64,000 nucleotides of DNA. Origin: Bifiguratus adelaidae (taxonomy: Eukaryota; Mucoromycota; Endogonomycetes; Endogonales). Location of the stretch: the NCBI GenBank assembly GCA_002261195.1, contig MVBO01000001.1:260051-324050 (forward strand), written 5' to 3'. Positions 43,760 through 56,546 of this stretch are shown here, piece after piece. A program made the position numbers and the translations under genes. A model generated the notes under the pieces. It ran no database searches. It worked only from the letters and a program-made list of their open reading frames with translations, and was not told the origin of the DNA. Within the stretch, counting starts at the first letter, position 1, and each line of letters opens with the position of its first letter.

Positions 43760-46081
43760 ATGGGGAAGGAAAGGAATAGCTCAGACTCTGTAGAATACCA
43801 GCCTCCTTCACCAGACCCGCATCAGGAACATGAATCCAGCCAACCGGACAAGGGTCATTCCACGGATGGTCAAGAGAGCACGTCAAATACACACCACTTG
43901 TACAATGGTAAGCCAAGGGAGCTGGTACACTTCATGGTAGAGTCAAAAAGACGCTGACAAATCACAGAGGACTTGCATAGTCTCGATGATGCTACCTCAG
44001 AGTTAGACGAGGCGCAACCAGACACTTCAAACCATGACCAATTCCTTCAAGTCCACGTTGACCCGGCTCAGAAGGACTCATCCGCCTACAACACGCCGAC
44101 ATCAGAGCCAGAACTGGGTGGCATGTATCATAGTGTATCACCAACTTCTCCCGTAGCAGCCAACCGAAATCTCCTTGCTCCGCCGACGGAAACCGAAGAC
44201 CTTGCAGAGGTCTCACTGTCCGAAGACAGCAATGGAACAGCCAAGGCTCCACCAAGACGAACGAGCTTTCGGTCCATTTTCAGTAGTGTTACCTCTATGG
44301 CAACCATGTCACCCTTCTCGAGTGGATCCACCCAACCTACCACTCCGCCAGAGACATCTCCCAAGACATCTCGTTCTTCATCCACCGTATCGGCTCTCAT
44401 TTCACCCCCACCCCCACGACCGTCCGCTTATTTTCACGCGAATCATAAAGACAGTGATCGCTCCACGATTTCATCAGTCACATCTGTTACCTCTGCGAGT
44501 GGATCCAACTATGACCTATTATTGAACAAGGTGGAACGTGATGAACCTTCCGAGAAGCGGTCTGAAGTTTCAGAGGGTTTGAAGGGAAGTTTTGATAAGC
44601 TGTATCAAATGATGACGATGAGAGACAGTGGAAAAGCGTCACCGGTCGGTGACGACGATGAAATCAATTGGGGTATGTTTGCAGTTGTCTGACGGCTTTG
44701 AAGGGACCCTAAGGTGCTTACCGACGCTTTGCGCAGATTTCTGGTCCAATTGTGTCTCCAATTATACCGCAACCGCCAAGTCGCAACCTAAAGTGCTGAC
44801 GGCTCAGATACAAAAAGGTCTTCCTCCCCCACTTCGTGGGATGCTGTGGCAACTATTTGCGAGTTCAAAACAAGCTGATCTTGAATCCGTGTATACCACA
44901 TTGCTAAAGCAACCCAGTGTGTACGAAAAGATGATCCAACGGGATTTGGCGCGTACGTTTCCTCGACTGGAATACTTCAAAGACGGTGGAGGTGAAGGCC
45001 AAGAAGGTTTATTCCAAGTCGCCAAAGCCTACAGTGCCTACGATAAGGAAGTCGGGTACTGTCAAGGTCTAGGCTTTGTGATTGGACCCCTTCTTTTAAA
45101 TGTACGTTTGCATTTGATACGATGACCTGCGTACTGACCGATGTTGTCCCACAGATGCCAGAAGAGGAAGCCTTTTGCCTCTTTGTAAGACTCATGTACC
45201 ATTACGGCCTTCGTACGCATTTCACACCGCATATGGAAGGCTTGCACCTTCGACTGTATCAATTCGACCGTCTACTGGCAGAGTATGTTCCCCAAGTCGC
45301 CAATCATCTCGCGCAACAAAATATGCGAGCAACCATGTACGCCTCTCAATGGTTCATGACCATGTTCGCCTATCGATTCCCCCTTGACCTTGTATATTCC
45401 GTCTACGACGTTGTCTTTGCCGAAGGTCTTGATGCCTTGTTTCGGTTCGGTATCGCGCTCATGAAGCGAAACGAGGAACGCATCCTTTCCCTCGAATTCG
45501 AAAACCTCATAGAATTCCTAAAGAACGAGATTTTCGAAGTCTATCGGGACAATACTCGCGGCTTCGTAGCCGATACATATACCGTCAAAATCACCACCAA
45601 GAAACTGGCTCGTTTAGCCAAGGAATATCAAGCCGAAGTCGCCAAGGCCACTGCGGAAAATACCGAGATCGAACAACTCAAGAGAGCCAATGCTGGCCTG
45701 GATACCCAAGTGAAGGAACTCAAGCATGCCATCGAAGCCCTCTCGGGCGACCACAACACGCTCGCTCAGGATCTTGTCTCCTCAAAGCTCGAGTTGGCCC
45801 AAACCCAAGATGTCAATGATGCGCTCAAATTACAAGTGAGCGAACTCAAGCGCATGCTGGATGCTTTACCGGCCCAAGTGGAAGCGCGCGTTCAATCGGA
45901 AATGGATACCCTGATGAACAAGAATGCGGAGCTGGTGAAACGCAATGAAGCGCTCGAGGATCAATTGGCGGAAATGGAATCCATGATGGTGGAGATGAAG
46001 GTGCGGTACGCCGAGAGTGAGAACGAACGACAAGGTCTAGGCCGCAAACTGAATGATTTGCGCAAAATGATGGGTGCATAA
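43760..46081 (+). CDS. TBC-domain Rab GTPase-activating protein with coiled-coil tail
   Basis: TBC proteins speed GTP hydrolysis on Rab GTPases in membrane traffic. Exons: 43760-43907, 43968-44672, 44737-45101 and 45155-46081, giving 714 aa in phase. The N-terminal 280 residues are Ser/Thr/Pro-rich and disordered. The TBC domain starts near residue 305 with GLPPPLRGMLWQLFA. The arginine finger is in RDLARTFPR and the glutamine finger in VGYCQGLGF. A long coiled coil runs from about 550 to the end (EIEQLKRANAGLDTQVKELK and following heptads). This order matches the Gyp5/EVI5 class, which acts on Rab8/Sec4-type or Ypt1-type GTPases at the Golgi and sites of growth. The target Rab cannot be deduced. 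It is convergent with the small minus-strand ORF. Confidence 0.92.
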
Positions 46082-46171
46082 GCGTGCAAGACGCAGGTCG
46101 TCTTCTAGTTTTGTTGTCTTTTATCTTTATACATTGGTTTACACAAGTGTACATCAAGACCAGGGAAGGTC

Positions 46172-46498
46172 TTAGTAGTATTGGGCCGGATCTTCCAACG
46201 CCTCAATCTCGTACCCTTCACCTTCTTGTCCTCCGACTGTTCCATGAGCACTACTACCCCGTCGTTGCTTGACAGGTTGATCATACAAGGACCCAATATT
46301 GCTCGTATCGGTCGTGTTGGTATTGGTGGTCGTATCCCCAGGCTGCACCGCCGACGTGGCACCCGTATTGGACGGCGCGGTGGGATCAATACGTGAGGAA
46401 TGGTGCGGCTTTTGTGAGCCCTTTGTGGCTGTACTGTAGAGTTTTTGTGTGGTGGATGGGTAGTGCACAGCGTGTCCAAAAGCTTGTGGCGACGACAT
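46172..46498 (-). CDS. Small unknown protein, Thr/Asn-rich
   Basis: ATG 46498 opens a 108-aa frame (one exon). The middle is low-complexity (TTTNTNTTDTSN), and the end is acidic (EIEALEDPAQYY). No membrane segment or domain is recognisable. It fits tightly between the ends of the TBC gene (90 bp away) and the SEL1-repeat gene, whose stop is 73 bp upstream on the same strand. The spacing suits a real small gene, but the composition could also be chance. Confidence 0.35.
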   Translation of the reverse strand: MSSPQAFGHAVHYPSTTQKLYSTATKGSQKPHHSSRIDPTAPSNTGATSAVQPGDTTTNTNTTDTSNIGSLYDQPVKQRRGSSAHGTVGGQEGEGYEIEALEDPAQYY

Positions 46499-46580
46499 AG
46501 CAAAGAGTATAAGCAAGAAGGAAGGTGTGTTCCTAACGGGTTTAAAAGGAGTGCGTGACTGTTTTTTTTCACATGCTTGT

Positions 46581-48313
46581 TCACATTACGGTGCACCAAC
46601 GCTTTGGTTTGGGCTCTGGCAATTCCTGAGTCAAGACATGCTCTGCATCTTTGGCTATATCACCGTCAGTTGCCATGAGTTGTTTCAGCATGTCGCGTCC
46701 CTTGTCGACATCTTTTGGAACGCCCACACCTTTGAGATACATGCGAGCGAGATTAAATTGGGCGGGTGGAAATTGCTGAGAGGCCGCCATCTTGTAGTAT
46801 TCGGCAGCCAGGGTAGGAGAAGCAGGCACGCCCTTGCCGTGTAAATACATTCGAGCCAAGTTGTATTGCGCTTCAGCAAGGCCTAAGTCATGGATGAGCG
46901 CGGCTGTGCTGATGGAAGGATGGCTCACCTTTCATAGAGGCGGATTGGAAGTATTCAAAGGCCATGTAGAGGTCAGGCTGACCGTCGTCCAAGACTTGTC
47001 CAGAACTATAGTAAACACCAATCATAAATGTACAGCGAGCATCACCTGCATCAAGGTCAACAAGGTTGATAACGATGAGATCCACACCGACAAACGTACC
47101 CAGATCAGCGCCCTTGGTAAAATAGTCAAACGCTCGCCGATGATCTTGAGCCACCAATTGACCGGCTCGGTACATGTTGCCTACAAACTATACGTTAGCG
47201 CGTCATCCACGAGACAAGCCTACCATGCATCACTCGCCTAATTCCATCCAGCCTTTGGCAAACCCACTCTTGCCCGCCAACTCGTACAATTGAATTGCCT
47301 TGGCGACATTCTGATGATATTCCTTCCGCGCAGATGGCGTCCATCCCGCATCCGAAGTACGAACGTCATCCTGATGGCCCTCTGCTTGTTTGCGCAACAA
47401 GGCATCCACCACTGATCTGGGCAGGGTACGGATGAGGATGCTGGCCAGTTGCAGTTGGGCGGGCGGATGACCTTTTTGAGCCAACTGGGAAAAGATAGCC
47501 ATGGCCAGTGGACTGGCACTCGTCGTCTGTTGGGCTTTGGTATGTGATTCATCCATGGTTGTGTGCATGGTGGGATCTTTGAAGCCGCGATATACCATGT
47601 TGGCGTAAGAAAAGGCGCCGGTATCATCCCCGCATCGCATGGCAATTTTGTAGGCAGTCATCGCTACTGGCGCAGAAGCTTGACGGTGGTCAGTAGGCAA
47701 CCCCGTGATTAGAGTGGCTCAAGGACTTACCGGGACGGATCAACATGACATTGGCCAACCGTACCAGTTCTGAAGCCTCTCCAATCACTAATGCAACGGC
47801 ATCAGCTTTGGATCAAACGTTGCGCGATCCCATTCATCTCACCTCCCATGACCTCCTCACGCAAACTCTCAATGTCCACCTGGGTTTGCAATCCAGTCAG
47901 CAGTACGTCTGTTGCATCCTGGAGTCTTTTGACGTCCACGCTGAGCTGGCCTTGTCCTTTCAATGCCTCTAGCGTCTTTTGATCCGGCAAGACATCTGTC
48001 CGAGCAAAAGGTCAAACCATGGCCTGTCTGTCTCACTTTCTCTTTCTCTATGCATCCCTCTCTCTTTCGCTCTCTTACCTTTCAGTTCTAGGTCTTGTAC
48101 CGTGCGATCGCTAGGCTTGACCTTATCTAGCACTTGCACGTCCTTGACCTGCATTCGATCCGCGACCGAATCAAAGAGGCCCATGGGCGTTGCGAATCCC
48201 CGCGTGAGCCTAGCGTTTGCGCTCTGCCGAGGCAACAGCCGAACACATCGACGACAAACATACTGCGCCCTTTGACCGTACCCTCTACTCAATGGGATCC
48301 GTCGCAGCATCAT
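46581..48313 (-). CDS. SEL1-repeat protein with mitochondrial-type N-terminus and CaaX-like end
   Basis: SEL1 repeats are tandem helical repeats that act as protein scaffolds. Exons on the minus strand: 48313-48079, 47995-47843, 47787-47731, 47678-47238, 47180-47100, 47045-46929 and 46882-46581, giving 461 aa. Repeats are visible in GFAKGWMELGNMYRAGQLV, ARCTFMIGVYYSSG, AEAQYNLARMYLHGKGV and PAQFNLARMYLKGVGV. The N-terminus (RRIPLSRGYGQR, then RRCVRLLPRQS) is basic and lacks acids, like a mitochondrial presequence. The C-terminus is CTVM, a possible prenylation box, which is hard to reconcile with import. Intron 4 seems to use a GC donor (GCGAGT at 47237). Function unknown; SEL1 proteins with CaaX ends include Chs4/Skt5 chitin synthase regulators, but overall sequence does not support that name. 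Its ATG overlaps the divergent neighbour's. Confidence 0.8.
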
Positions 48314-48814
48314 GAAAAAGACCTTACGCCCGCTCGACATTCTCTACCTTGTCTTCTTTCTCACTCACATTCCCATAGCTCTCTTTGTCGACCTTGTTCC
48401 CCTCTATCCTACGCACCTTGCACCGTCATTGGCGCTGAAGCTCAATGCTTGGTATACACTCCACTGGAAGGATGCCTTCATGACCATCCCGAACGAGTTT
48501 TGGTGGTTCAAGAGCATTAGCTACTGCGAAGCCTCTCTACAGCTTCCCTTCTTCTTTTATGCCTGCTGGAGCATCTATCATGGTAAGTAGTGTTGGATAC
48601 GAGCGTGTGCTAACTTTCGATAGATCGCAAGCATCCTCTCCCTTTTCTCGTCTATACCACTCACGTTCTCACCACCGTGATACCCATTCTCTCCGAGTTT
48701 GCGCTTGCGCCCACTCTACTCCTTTCTGAAAAGATCAAGCTCTTGGTGCTCTATAGTCCTTATGCCATTGTGCCCTTTCTTTTGTTCTGCGACGTGATCC
48801 AAGCCTACATCTAG
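48312..48814 (+). CDS. TMEM97/sigma-2 receptor-like EXPERA-domain membrane protein
   Basis: EXPERA-domain proteins are four-helix ER membrane proteins that bind sterols or related lipids. Exons: 48312-48582 and 48624-48814 (intron 41 nt), giving 153 aa. Four hydrophobic segments can be seen: LDILYLVFFLTHIPIALFVD, LQLPFFFYACWSIYH, FLVYTTHVLTTVIPILSEF and LLVLYSPYAIVPFLLFC. The first helix with D-x-x-P following (FVDLVPLYP) and a W-x-x-x-x-x-W-F block are typical of the TMEM97 branch. The C-terminus AYI has no lysine retention signal. The start codon shares two bases with the start codon of the minus-strand SEL1 gene. In yeast-like fungi the nearest equivalents are poorly studied, so only the family is claimed. 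Confidence 0.8.
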
Positions 48815-49142
48815 TGTCTATCAATCTCATCCTAGACCGTCATGTCTCTAATATCAAGGAATAGATACACCTCTATACCCTCTCCCTCCCCTCTTCTCTC
48901 TGACTCTCTCACTGCCTCTCTTCTCCCTCTCTCTCCTCTCTCTCTTGTGCTCGGCCCGCAACCCAATTTTAGGCCCTTTTTCTACCTGTTCTGCGGGGTT
49001 GCTCGTTTGGCACAGCGTTCTTTGTGGGATAGATAGACACGCCGAGAGGGTGGAGTAGCTGCAGAGTCCGTCTCTAGAAGCGGTCTACACCTCTCATTGG
49101 GTTTTTTTCCCCTCTTGCTTGAGATCTGTCACACTCGGGTCC
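48815..49142. promoter_or_regulatory. CT-rich promoter and leader before the PTP gene
   Basis: From about 48873 to 48950 the plus strand is almost entirely C and T, in short CTCT and CCCT runs, ending about 190 bp before ATG 49143. It probably belongs to the core promoter of the phosphatase gene. A small plus-strand frame inside it is not supported. Confidence 0.5.
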
Positions 49143-51976
<2,834 letters not shown>

Positions 51977-52070
51977 AGGGATAGGGATCATGTATAAAGT
52001 CCAAGAGAAAAACTATTGAACATCTCGGGACCTTTCGCTCTACTGCTGACCCGTCTATAATTTGGGTACG

Positions 52071-53597
52071 CTAGTCCGTGTGGGTATGTGATCCATTGGA
52101 TGAAGATGACAGCAAGGTGGAGAGTCGTGACATTTCAGCCTTCACGTTGCGATAACATCGATCATCATTCCACCCACACACAAATCCAGCCACCAACATG
52201 ACGATACACGTGGCACTCAACACCATCGCACACAAGCCGAACACGGTCGTCGTGATCGGCAGAACTACGGTGGGATGGTGTAGGCGAGCCAAGAGAGCGA
52301 CGAGCACAACGGAGGCAAGGTAGCAAGTGATGGCCAAGATACCGGATATCCCGCACAAAACACAATATCGCAAGGATTGGGACATGGCGGCTTCCTGATG
52401 GTACACAATCACATCCAGTGCTTCGGAGAGGAACAATGATGTGAGACGTGTATCTAGTGGATCTGTCAAGGCCGGTTGTGGTTTGGATGACGAAAAGGTA
52501 AAGGTCGATTGGACGCCAAAGTGATCCGAATAGCTATGGGTCGTGTTGGGTATAGACTCGGTCATGACGACCCGCGAATCCTGGCAAACAAGCGATGATT
52601 TGAAATAGAAGATGTAGTCGAGGCGGTCACCCAGTTCGGCGTTGGTAGGTTCTTGTTTGAGATGAGTCCTCTTCGACCATGAATTGTGTGGGGAGTCGCA
52701 AGTGATGCCGAAGATATCGATGGCTTGCTCTGGCGTGCAAATAGCTGGATTTGCCGGGTCCACGCCGCGCGGTAGGTTGGCTTGATGCACGTCGAGCCAA
52801 GAGTCTGTCATGCAAGCGTGCTGTGTTAGTAGTTGATAGACATGGCTTGTAGGAGTGACGTTGAAATCGCCAAGCTTTACCAACATTAGCTTCCCATGTC
52901 ATTGCGACAAGTCTTGATAGAATAAGCTTACCGCAATAGTGTGATGCCCAGCGGCGATCGACTGTCGCAATAGGCGGGCGAGCTCCCATCCTTCCGCAAA
53001 TTTGTGCCCTTCATATCGATTTAAACCTGGACCATAGCCGGCATGGAGCTAGAGATTTAACCCGTCAATCCATTATCCAGCATGCCACAACAACACATAC
53101 ATGAGTGTTGTACACATCAATGAGAACAGCAGGGTGTCGTATGGTAGCGCATGCGACACCCTTGCCCACGTAAAAGTCGCCGTGTAAGATCTTGAGAGGC
53201 AATCCACCCTGAGAATACCGATGATAATGTGTAGACACAATGGGATATTTGGACAGTATGCCGAGTCCGGCACCAAGCGTACCGCTATAATAGAGTTGCA
53301 CATGTCCAAATCGCTCACTTGCTACGCGTTGAATGTACTCCCAATCGCTCCACATCCATATCTCTTGCAATCCGACAATGTCTGCATCACAAGCTGCAAT
53401 ATAGTCGCCAATGGCAGCCAGTCGACGTTGTCGTTCACGCGAAACAATGTTTAGTCCCCTAAGTACAATGCTTAGACGCTGTTGGTGAGGAAACTAGAGT
53501 AGAAGAGCAGCCTCAAGAGCCAGGAAGAAGCCATTCCTCCGCTTCGGAACACTTGCCAGCAATTGAGGGTCAAGACCGAGAGTCTGTGCTTATCCAT
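52071..53597 (-). CDS. ISC1: Inositol phosphosphingolipid phospholipase C (neutral sphingomyelinase family)
   Basis: Isc1 cleaves inositol phosphosphingolipids to ceramides at the ER and mitochondria. Exons on the minus strand: 53597-53557, 53458-53101, 53048-52932 and 52889-52071, giving 444 aa (yeast 477). Motifs of the Mg-dependent exonuclease/phosphatase fold: LTLNCWGLNIVSRERQRR at the N-terminus, DIVGLQEIW (catalytic Glu), YNTHLHAGYG, LGDFNVTPTS and SYSDHFGVQ (general-base His). Two hydrophobic helices near the C-terminus (CGISGILAITCYLASVVLVA; VFGLCAMVLSATCIVMLVAG) anchor it in membrane, as in yeast. The first intron uses a GCAAGT donor, forced by reading frame and by the conserved NCWGL junction. 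ATG 53597 lies 24 bp from the divergent AXL2-like start. Confidence 0.92.
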
Positions 53598-53621
53598 GAT
53601 CAATGACGCACTAGCCGTATA
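53598..53621. promoter_or_regulatory. 24-bp spacer between divergent start codons
   Basis: Only 24 bp separate the ATG of ISC1 (minus) from the ATG of the AXL2-like gene (plus). It cannot hold two normal promoters, so transcription of each gene probably begins inside the other or a start codon is misplaced. Confidence 0.5.
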
Positions 53622-56477
53622 ATGTCAACCTTGCGCACCCTCGTGAACACTGTTGGTAGCCCACTATCCCCTCTAATGTCGTCAATGCCAAGTGCAAAAG
53701 AGGGCGCGAGAGCAAGACGCGACTTTTATTCCTTCCTTTTTGTTGTCATGCTCCTATGGCTGGTGTGGATCACCGCGGCATGGGCACAGTTGAGTCCTCC
53801 GACTGTGTCAATACCGATCAGTAGTCAAGATCCACTCATTGCGCGGGTGGGAGAGTACTATAGCTGGTCGTTTCTCAACACGACCTTCAGTTCAGCATCC
53901 GCACTCGTTTACTCCTTGGCGAACGGTCCATCGTGGTTATCGGTTGCGTCTAATCAAACACTGTATGGACTCCCTCGGGGCTCCGCGGGCACTTTTGACG
54001 TGGTACTATCGGCGACCGACAGCAACGCTGGTGTCGGTCAGGATACGTTTCAGTTTGCAGTGTCGGCGAATCCGGCGCCTAAACTGAATCGACCGATTGC
54101 TTCGCAATTGACGCGCGCAACGGTCAGCGGGGTCACGCAGCTCAGTCTCTCCGGCAACCAACTTGTTCTGCCAACGGTTCGTTCGTTCAATCTCGTGCTG
54201 GAAGCCGATACGTTTACATCTACGAGCCCGTTGACCTATAGTGTGCGTAGCTCGATGTCAGGGCAGTTGCCAAGCTGGCTCTCATTCAATGCCAATAACC
54301 TGACCTTCTCTGGCATGACCCCTTCGTCCCCTACGAATGTCACGATTGTTGTTTCAGCGAGCGATATCACGGGCCCGTATTCTGCTATCAGCGACTCTTT
54401 TGTATTGACCGTTACGCCTGCCATGCTCTCGGCAAAGAACACGATACCACCTCAGCAACTATCTGCCATGCAATATTGGTCTTTTCAGATACCCTACTCG
54501 ACATTTGCGGCCGGTGACATGGTTTTGACAAACGCGACGGTTGCCCACAGCGTTGTCAGCAATGTAACTCTATCTGCCAATCCGGACGGGACAGGAAGCA
54601 TTCCTGGCTGGATCCAGTTCAACTCCTCCAATTGGACCATGAGTGGAACGCCATCCGCCAACGATACCGGGGTCCACGTGTTATTTGCCACGGCGCAATC
54701 CAACGGCAATGGTAACGCCGTCGCTACCATTATCCTGCTTGTTGCCTCAAATGGATCCATCATCAACAGCGATACCAGTATACCGCAGCAGGTTGCTACA
54801 CGCGGCTCGTGGTACAGTTACCAATTACCGATCGACAATACCAGTAGTACGAGCCAAATGTATACCAAGCTTGTTACCCAGGCGATTAGTTCGACTCTTT
54901 CAGACTTTTCGACACCGCAAATTATTTATTCCTCGGCTGGTGACAGCCCATGGCTCCAGTACATTGCCGCCAATCATACACTGCAAGGCTCGCCTCCGTC
55001 GAATGCAAGTTCACCAGTCATTGTCCTAGTTGCGCTGCCAAGCAACTCATCATCAGGGTCAGCTGCTCCCAATAGTATCACCGAGATACGAATCATGGTT
55101 CAAGATCCTACCAGTTCTGGGAGTGACGGGAGTTTGTCGCGAAATGCACAAATCGGCATTGGCGTCGGTGTCGGACTTGCAGGACTCATCTTGCTCGTAG
55201 CCTTGTGTTGGTTCTGCTTTCGTCCCGCCAAAAGTCATGATTGGAGTGGCCAGCCGCGCAACCCAAAGCACTCTACTTGGAATTCCAACGCCTACACGTA
55301 TCAGAATGGAGCAGATCACTCCATACTCTCTGCGGCCGATCTCAGTGATCCTGACGGCGAAGCACGCATGAGTCAGCGTGGAAGTCTACTGGAGAATGCC
55401 GCTGCTTTTGGTATTGGAGCTCTTGCGGGCCATGCCTTGAACCGAGACACGCAACCTCTCTACGCCTCTCGTAACCTTAGCGGCATCAATAGCAGCAAAC
55501 GTAGTCTAATCAACAATGACAGTGATTTTGGCGAGCACATGGAGATGATGGATGCTGTTACTAGACCACAGCCTGCAGCTTCCGGCGGTATTCCCAATTC
55601 TCGTCGATTGATACCCTCGAGCTCACTGCAGACGAATTCGGGATCTTCGCATCATACTGCAACGGCTGCAGTCGGCGGCGCAGCATTAGGCAAAGGTTTG
55701 ATGCACCAACACAGGAACCGATCCTCTTCCTCGGTTGGTCCGTCGTCATCTCAGCTCTCGGTCAATGGCCATGATCTCGATCAACGCCGTTCCAAGGAAA
55801 TGGTCATCAATGGGGAGATGGGTGTTTGGCATCCTTATGCCAATGCCGAAGAAGAGAATGTTGCACATGATGGTCGTCAATCGTATGCCAACAACTCTCA
55901 GGATCTCAATCGTCGCAGCGTCATCTACGAGGATTTGGACAATGAAGACCTGGAAGATGACACGCCGCCACAACAAGTCATTCATAGCCGAGCGATTCCA
56001 CCTACTTTGGATCCATCTCAGTATAACACTCGTAACCGACCACCTGTCATGCCGACCATCGCACCAACGGCCCCGATGCCACTATCCCGGGTCCAGACCA
56101 GTCAAACAGATACCGAAGACGACACCTCAGCTTCCTACCGTACTGCACCATCCGAAACCTCCTCGATGCACACCTTTACGCAAGGAGACTTTGATCGATC
56201 TCACGGCTACGAATCGTATGACGATGAAGGCGAGGACATGCACCAACTTGACTCTGCGCTTGCCCAATACGATCTATTCCACGATGCAGAGCCGTCTACT
56301 CCGCAAGCCTCACACCATCCCCAGGTGTCCAGTCTCCCCATACCTGTTGTCTCACAGTCTTCCTCTATGGATACGATGGGCCCACGGACACCGACCAGGA
56401 CGTCTGCAGCCGACTTCCCGGTCCATGGCAAATTACCAGGTTCATCGTTGGATCCGGCCGCACACCCCACCATCTAG
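53622..56477 (+). CDS. AXL2: AXL2-like transmembrane protein with cadherin-like (CADG) extracellular domains
   Basis: Axl2 marks axial bud sites in yeast; in filamentous fungi related proteins act in conidiophore or septation-site development. Single exon, 951 aa. A hydrophobic stretch at about residues 36-55 (FYSFLFVVMLLWLVWITAAW) is a signal peptide or anchor, preceded by a basic segment. Dystroglycan-type cadherin-like repeats follow, with ARVGEYYSWSF, NGPSWLSV and TFDVVLSATDSN, then LPSWLSFNANNLTFSG and IPGWIQFNSSNWTMSG. Many N-x-S/T sites are present. The membrane helix is IGIGVGVGLAGLILLVALCW at about 509-528, followed by basic residues and a 400-residue Ser/Asp-rich cytosolic tail. Symbol by architecture only. 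A later ATG (residue 19 or 22) may be the true start. It is divergent from ISC1 and convergent with the DDHD lipase. Confidence 0.85.
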   Translation: MSTLRTLVNTVGSPLSPLMSSMPSAKEGARARRDFYSFLFVVMLLWLVWITAAWAQLSPPTVSIPISSQDPLIARVGEYYSWSFLNTTFSSASALVYSLANGPSWLSVASNQTLYGLPRGSAGTFDVVLSATDSNAGVGQDTFQFAVSANPAPKLNRPIASQLTRATVSGVTQLSLSGNQLVLPTVRSFNLVLEADTFTSTSPLTYSVRSSMSGQLPSWLSFNANNLTFSGMTPSSPTNVTIVVSASDITGPYSAISDSFVLTVTPAMLSAKNTIPPQQLSAMQYWSFQIPYSTFAAGDMVLTNATVAHSVVSNVTLSANPDGTGSIPGWIQFNSSNWTMSGTPSANDTGVHVLFATAQSNGNGNAVATIILLVASNGSIINSDTSIPQQVATRGSWYSYQLPIDNTSSTSQMYTKLVTQAISSTLSDFSTPQIIYSSAGDSPWLQYIAANHTLQGSPPSNASSPVIVLVALPSNSSSGSAAPNSITEIRIMVQDPTSSGSDGSLSRNAQIGIGVGVGLAGLILLVALCWFCFRPAKSHDWSGQPRNPKHSTWNSNAYTYQNGADHSILSAADLSDPDGEARMSQRGSLLENAAAFGIGALAGHALNRDTQPLYASRNLSGINSSKRSLINNDSDFGEHMEMMDAVTRPQPAASGGIPNSRRLIPSSSLQTNSGSSHHTATAAVGGAALGKGLMHQHRNRSSSSVGPSSSQLSVNGHDLDQRRSKEMVINGEMGVWHPYANAEEENVAHDGRQSYANNSQDLNRRSVIYEDLDNEDLEDDTPPQQVIHSRAIPPTLDPSQYNTRNRPPVMPTIAPTAPMPLSRVQTSQTDTEDDTSASYRTAPSETSSMHTFTQGDFDRSHGYESYDDEGEDMHQLDSALAQYDLFHDAEPSTPQASHHPQVSSLPIPVVSQSSSMDTMGPRTPTRTSAADFPVHGKLPGSSLDPAAHPTI

Positions 56478-56546
56478 TTCACATTTGTTGTAGTTATTGT
56501 AAAGTTGATTTCTAACTCGCGGTAAATTAAGGATATACACATTTGG

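Noticed and set aside
46904-46928. 25-nt intron in the SEL1-repeat gene
   Set aside because: A 46-nt intron (46928-46883) with a better acceptor gives a perfect SEL1 repeat, so the ultra-short intron is unnecessary.
48842-49036. 64-codon ORF in the CT-rich leader of the PTP gene
   Set aside because: Ser/Leu/Pro low-complexity translation from a pyrimidine tract; best explained as promoter or leader.
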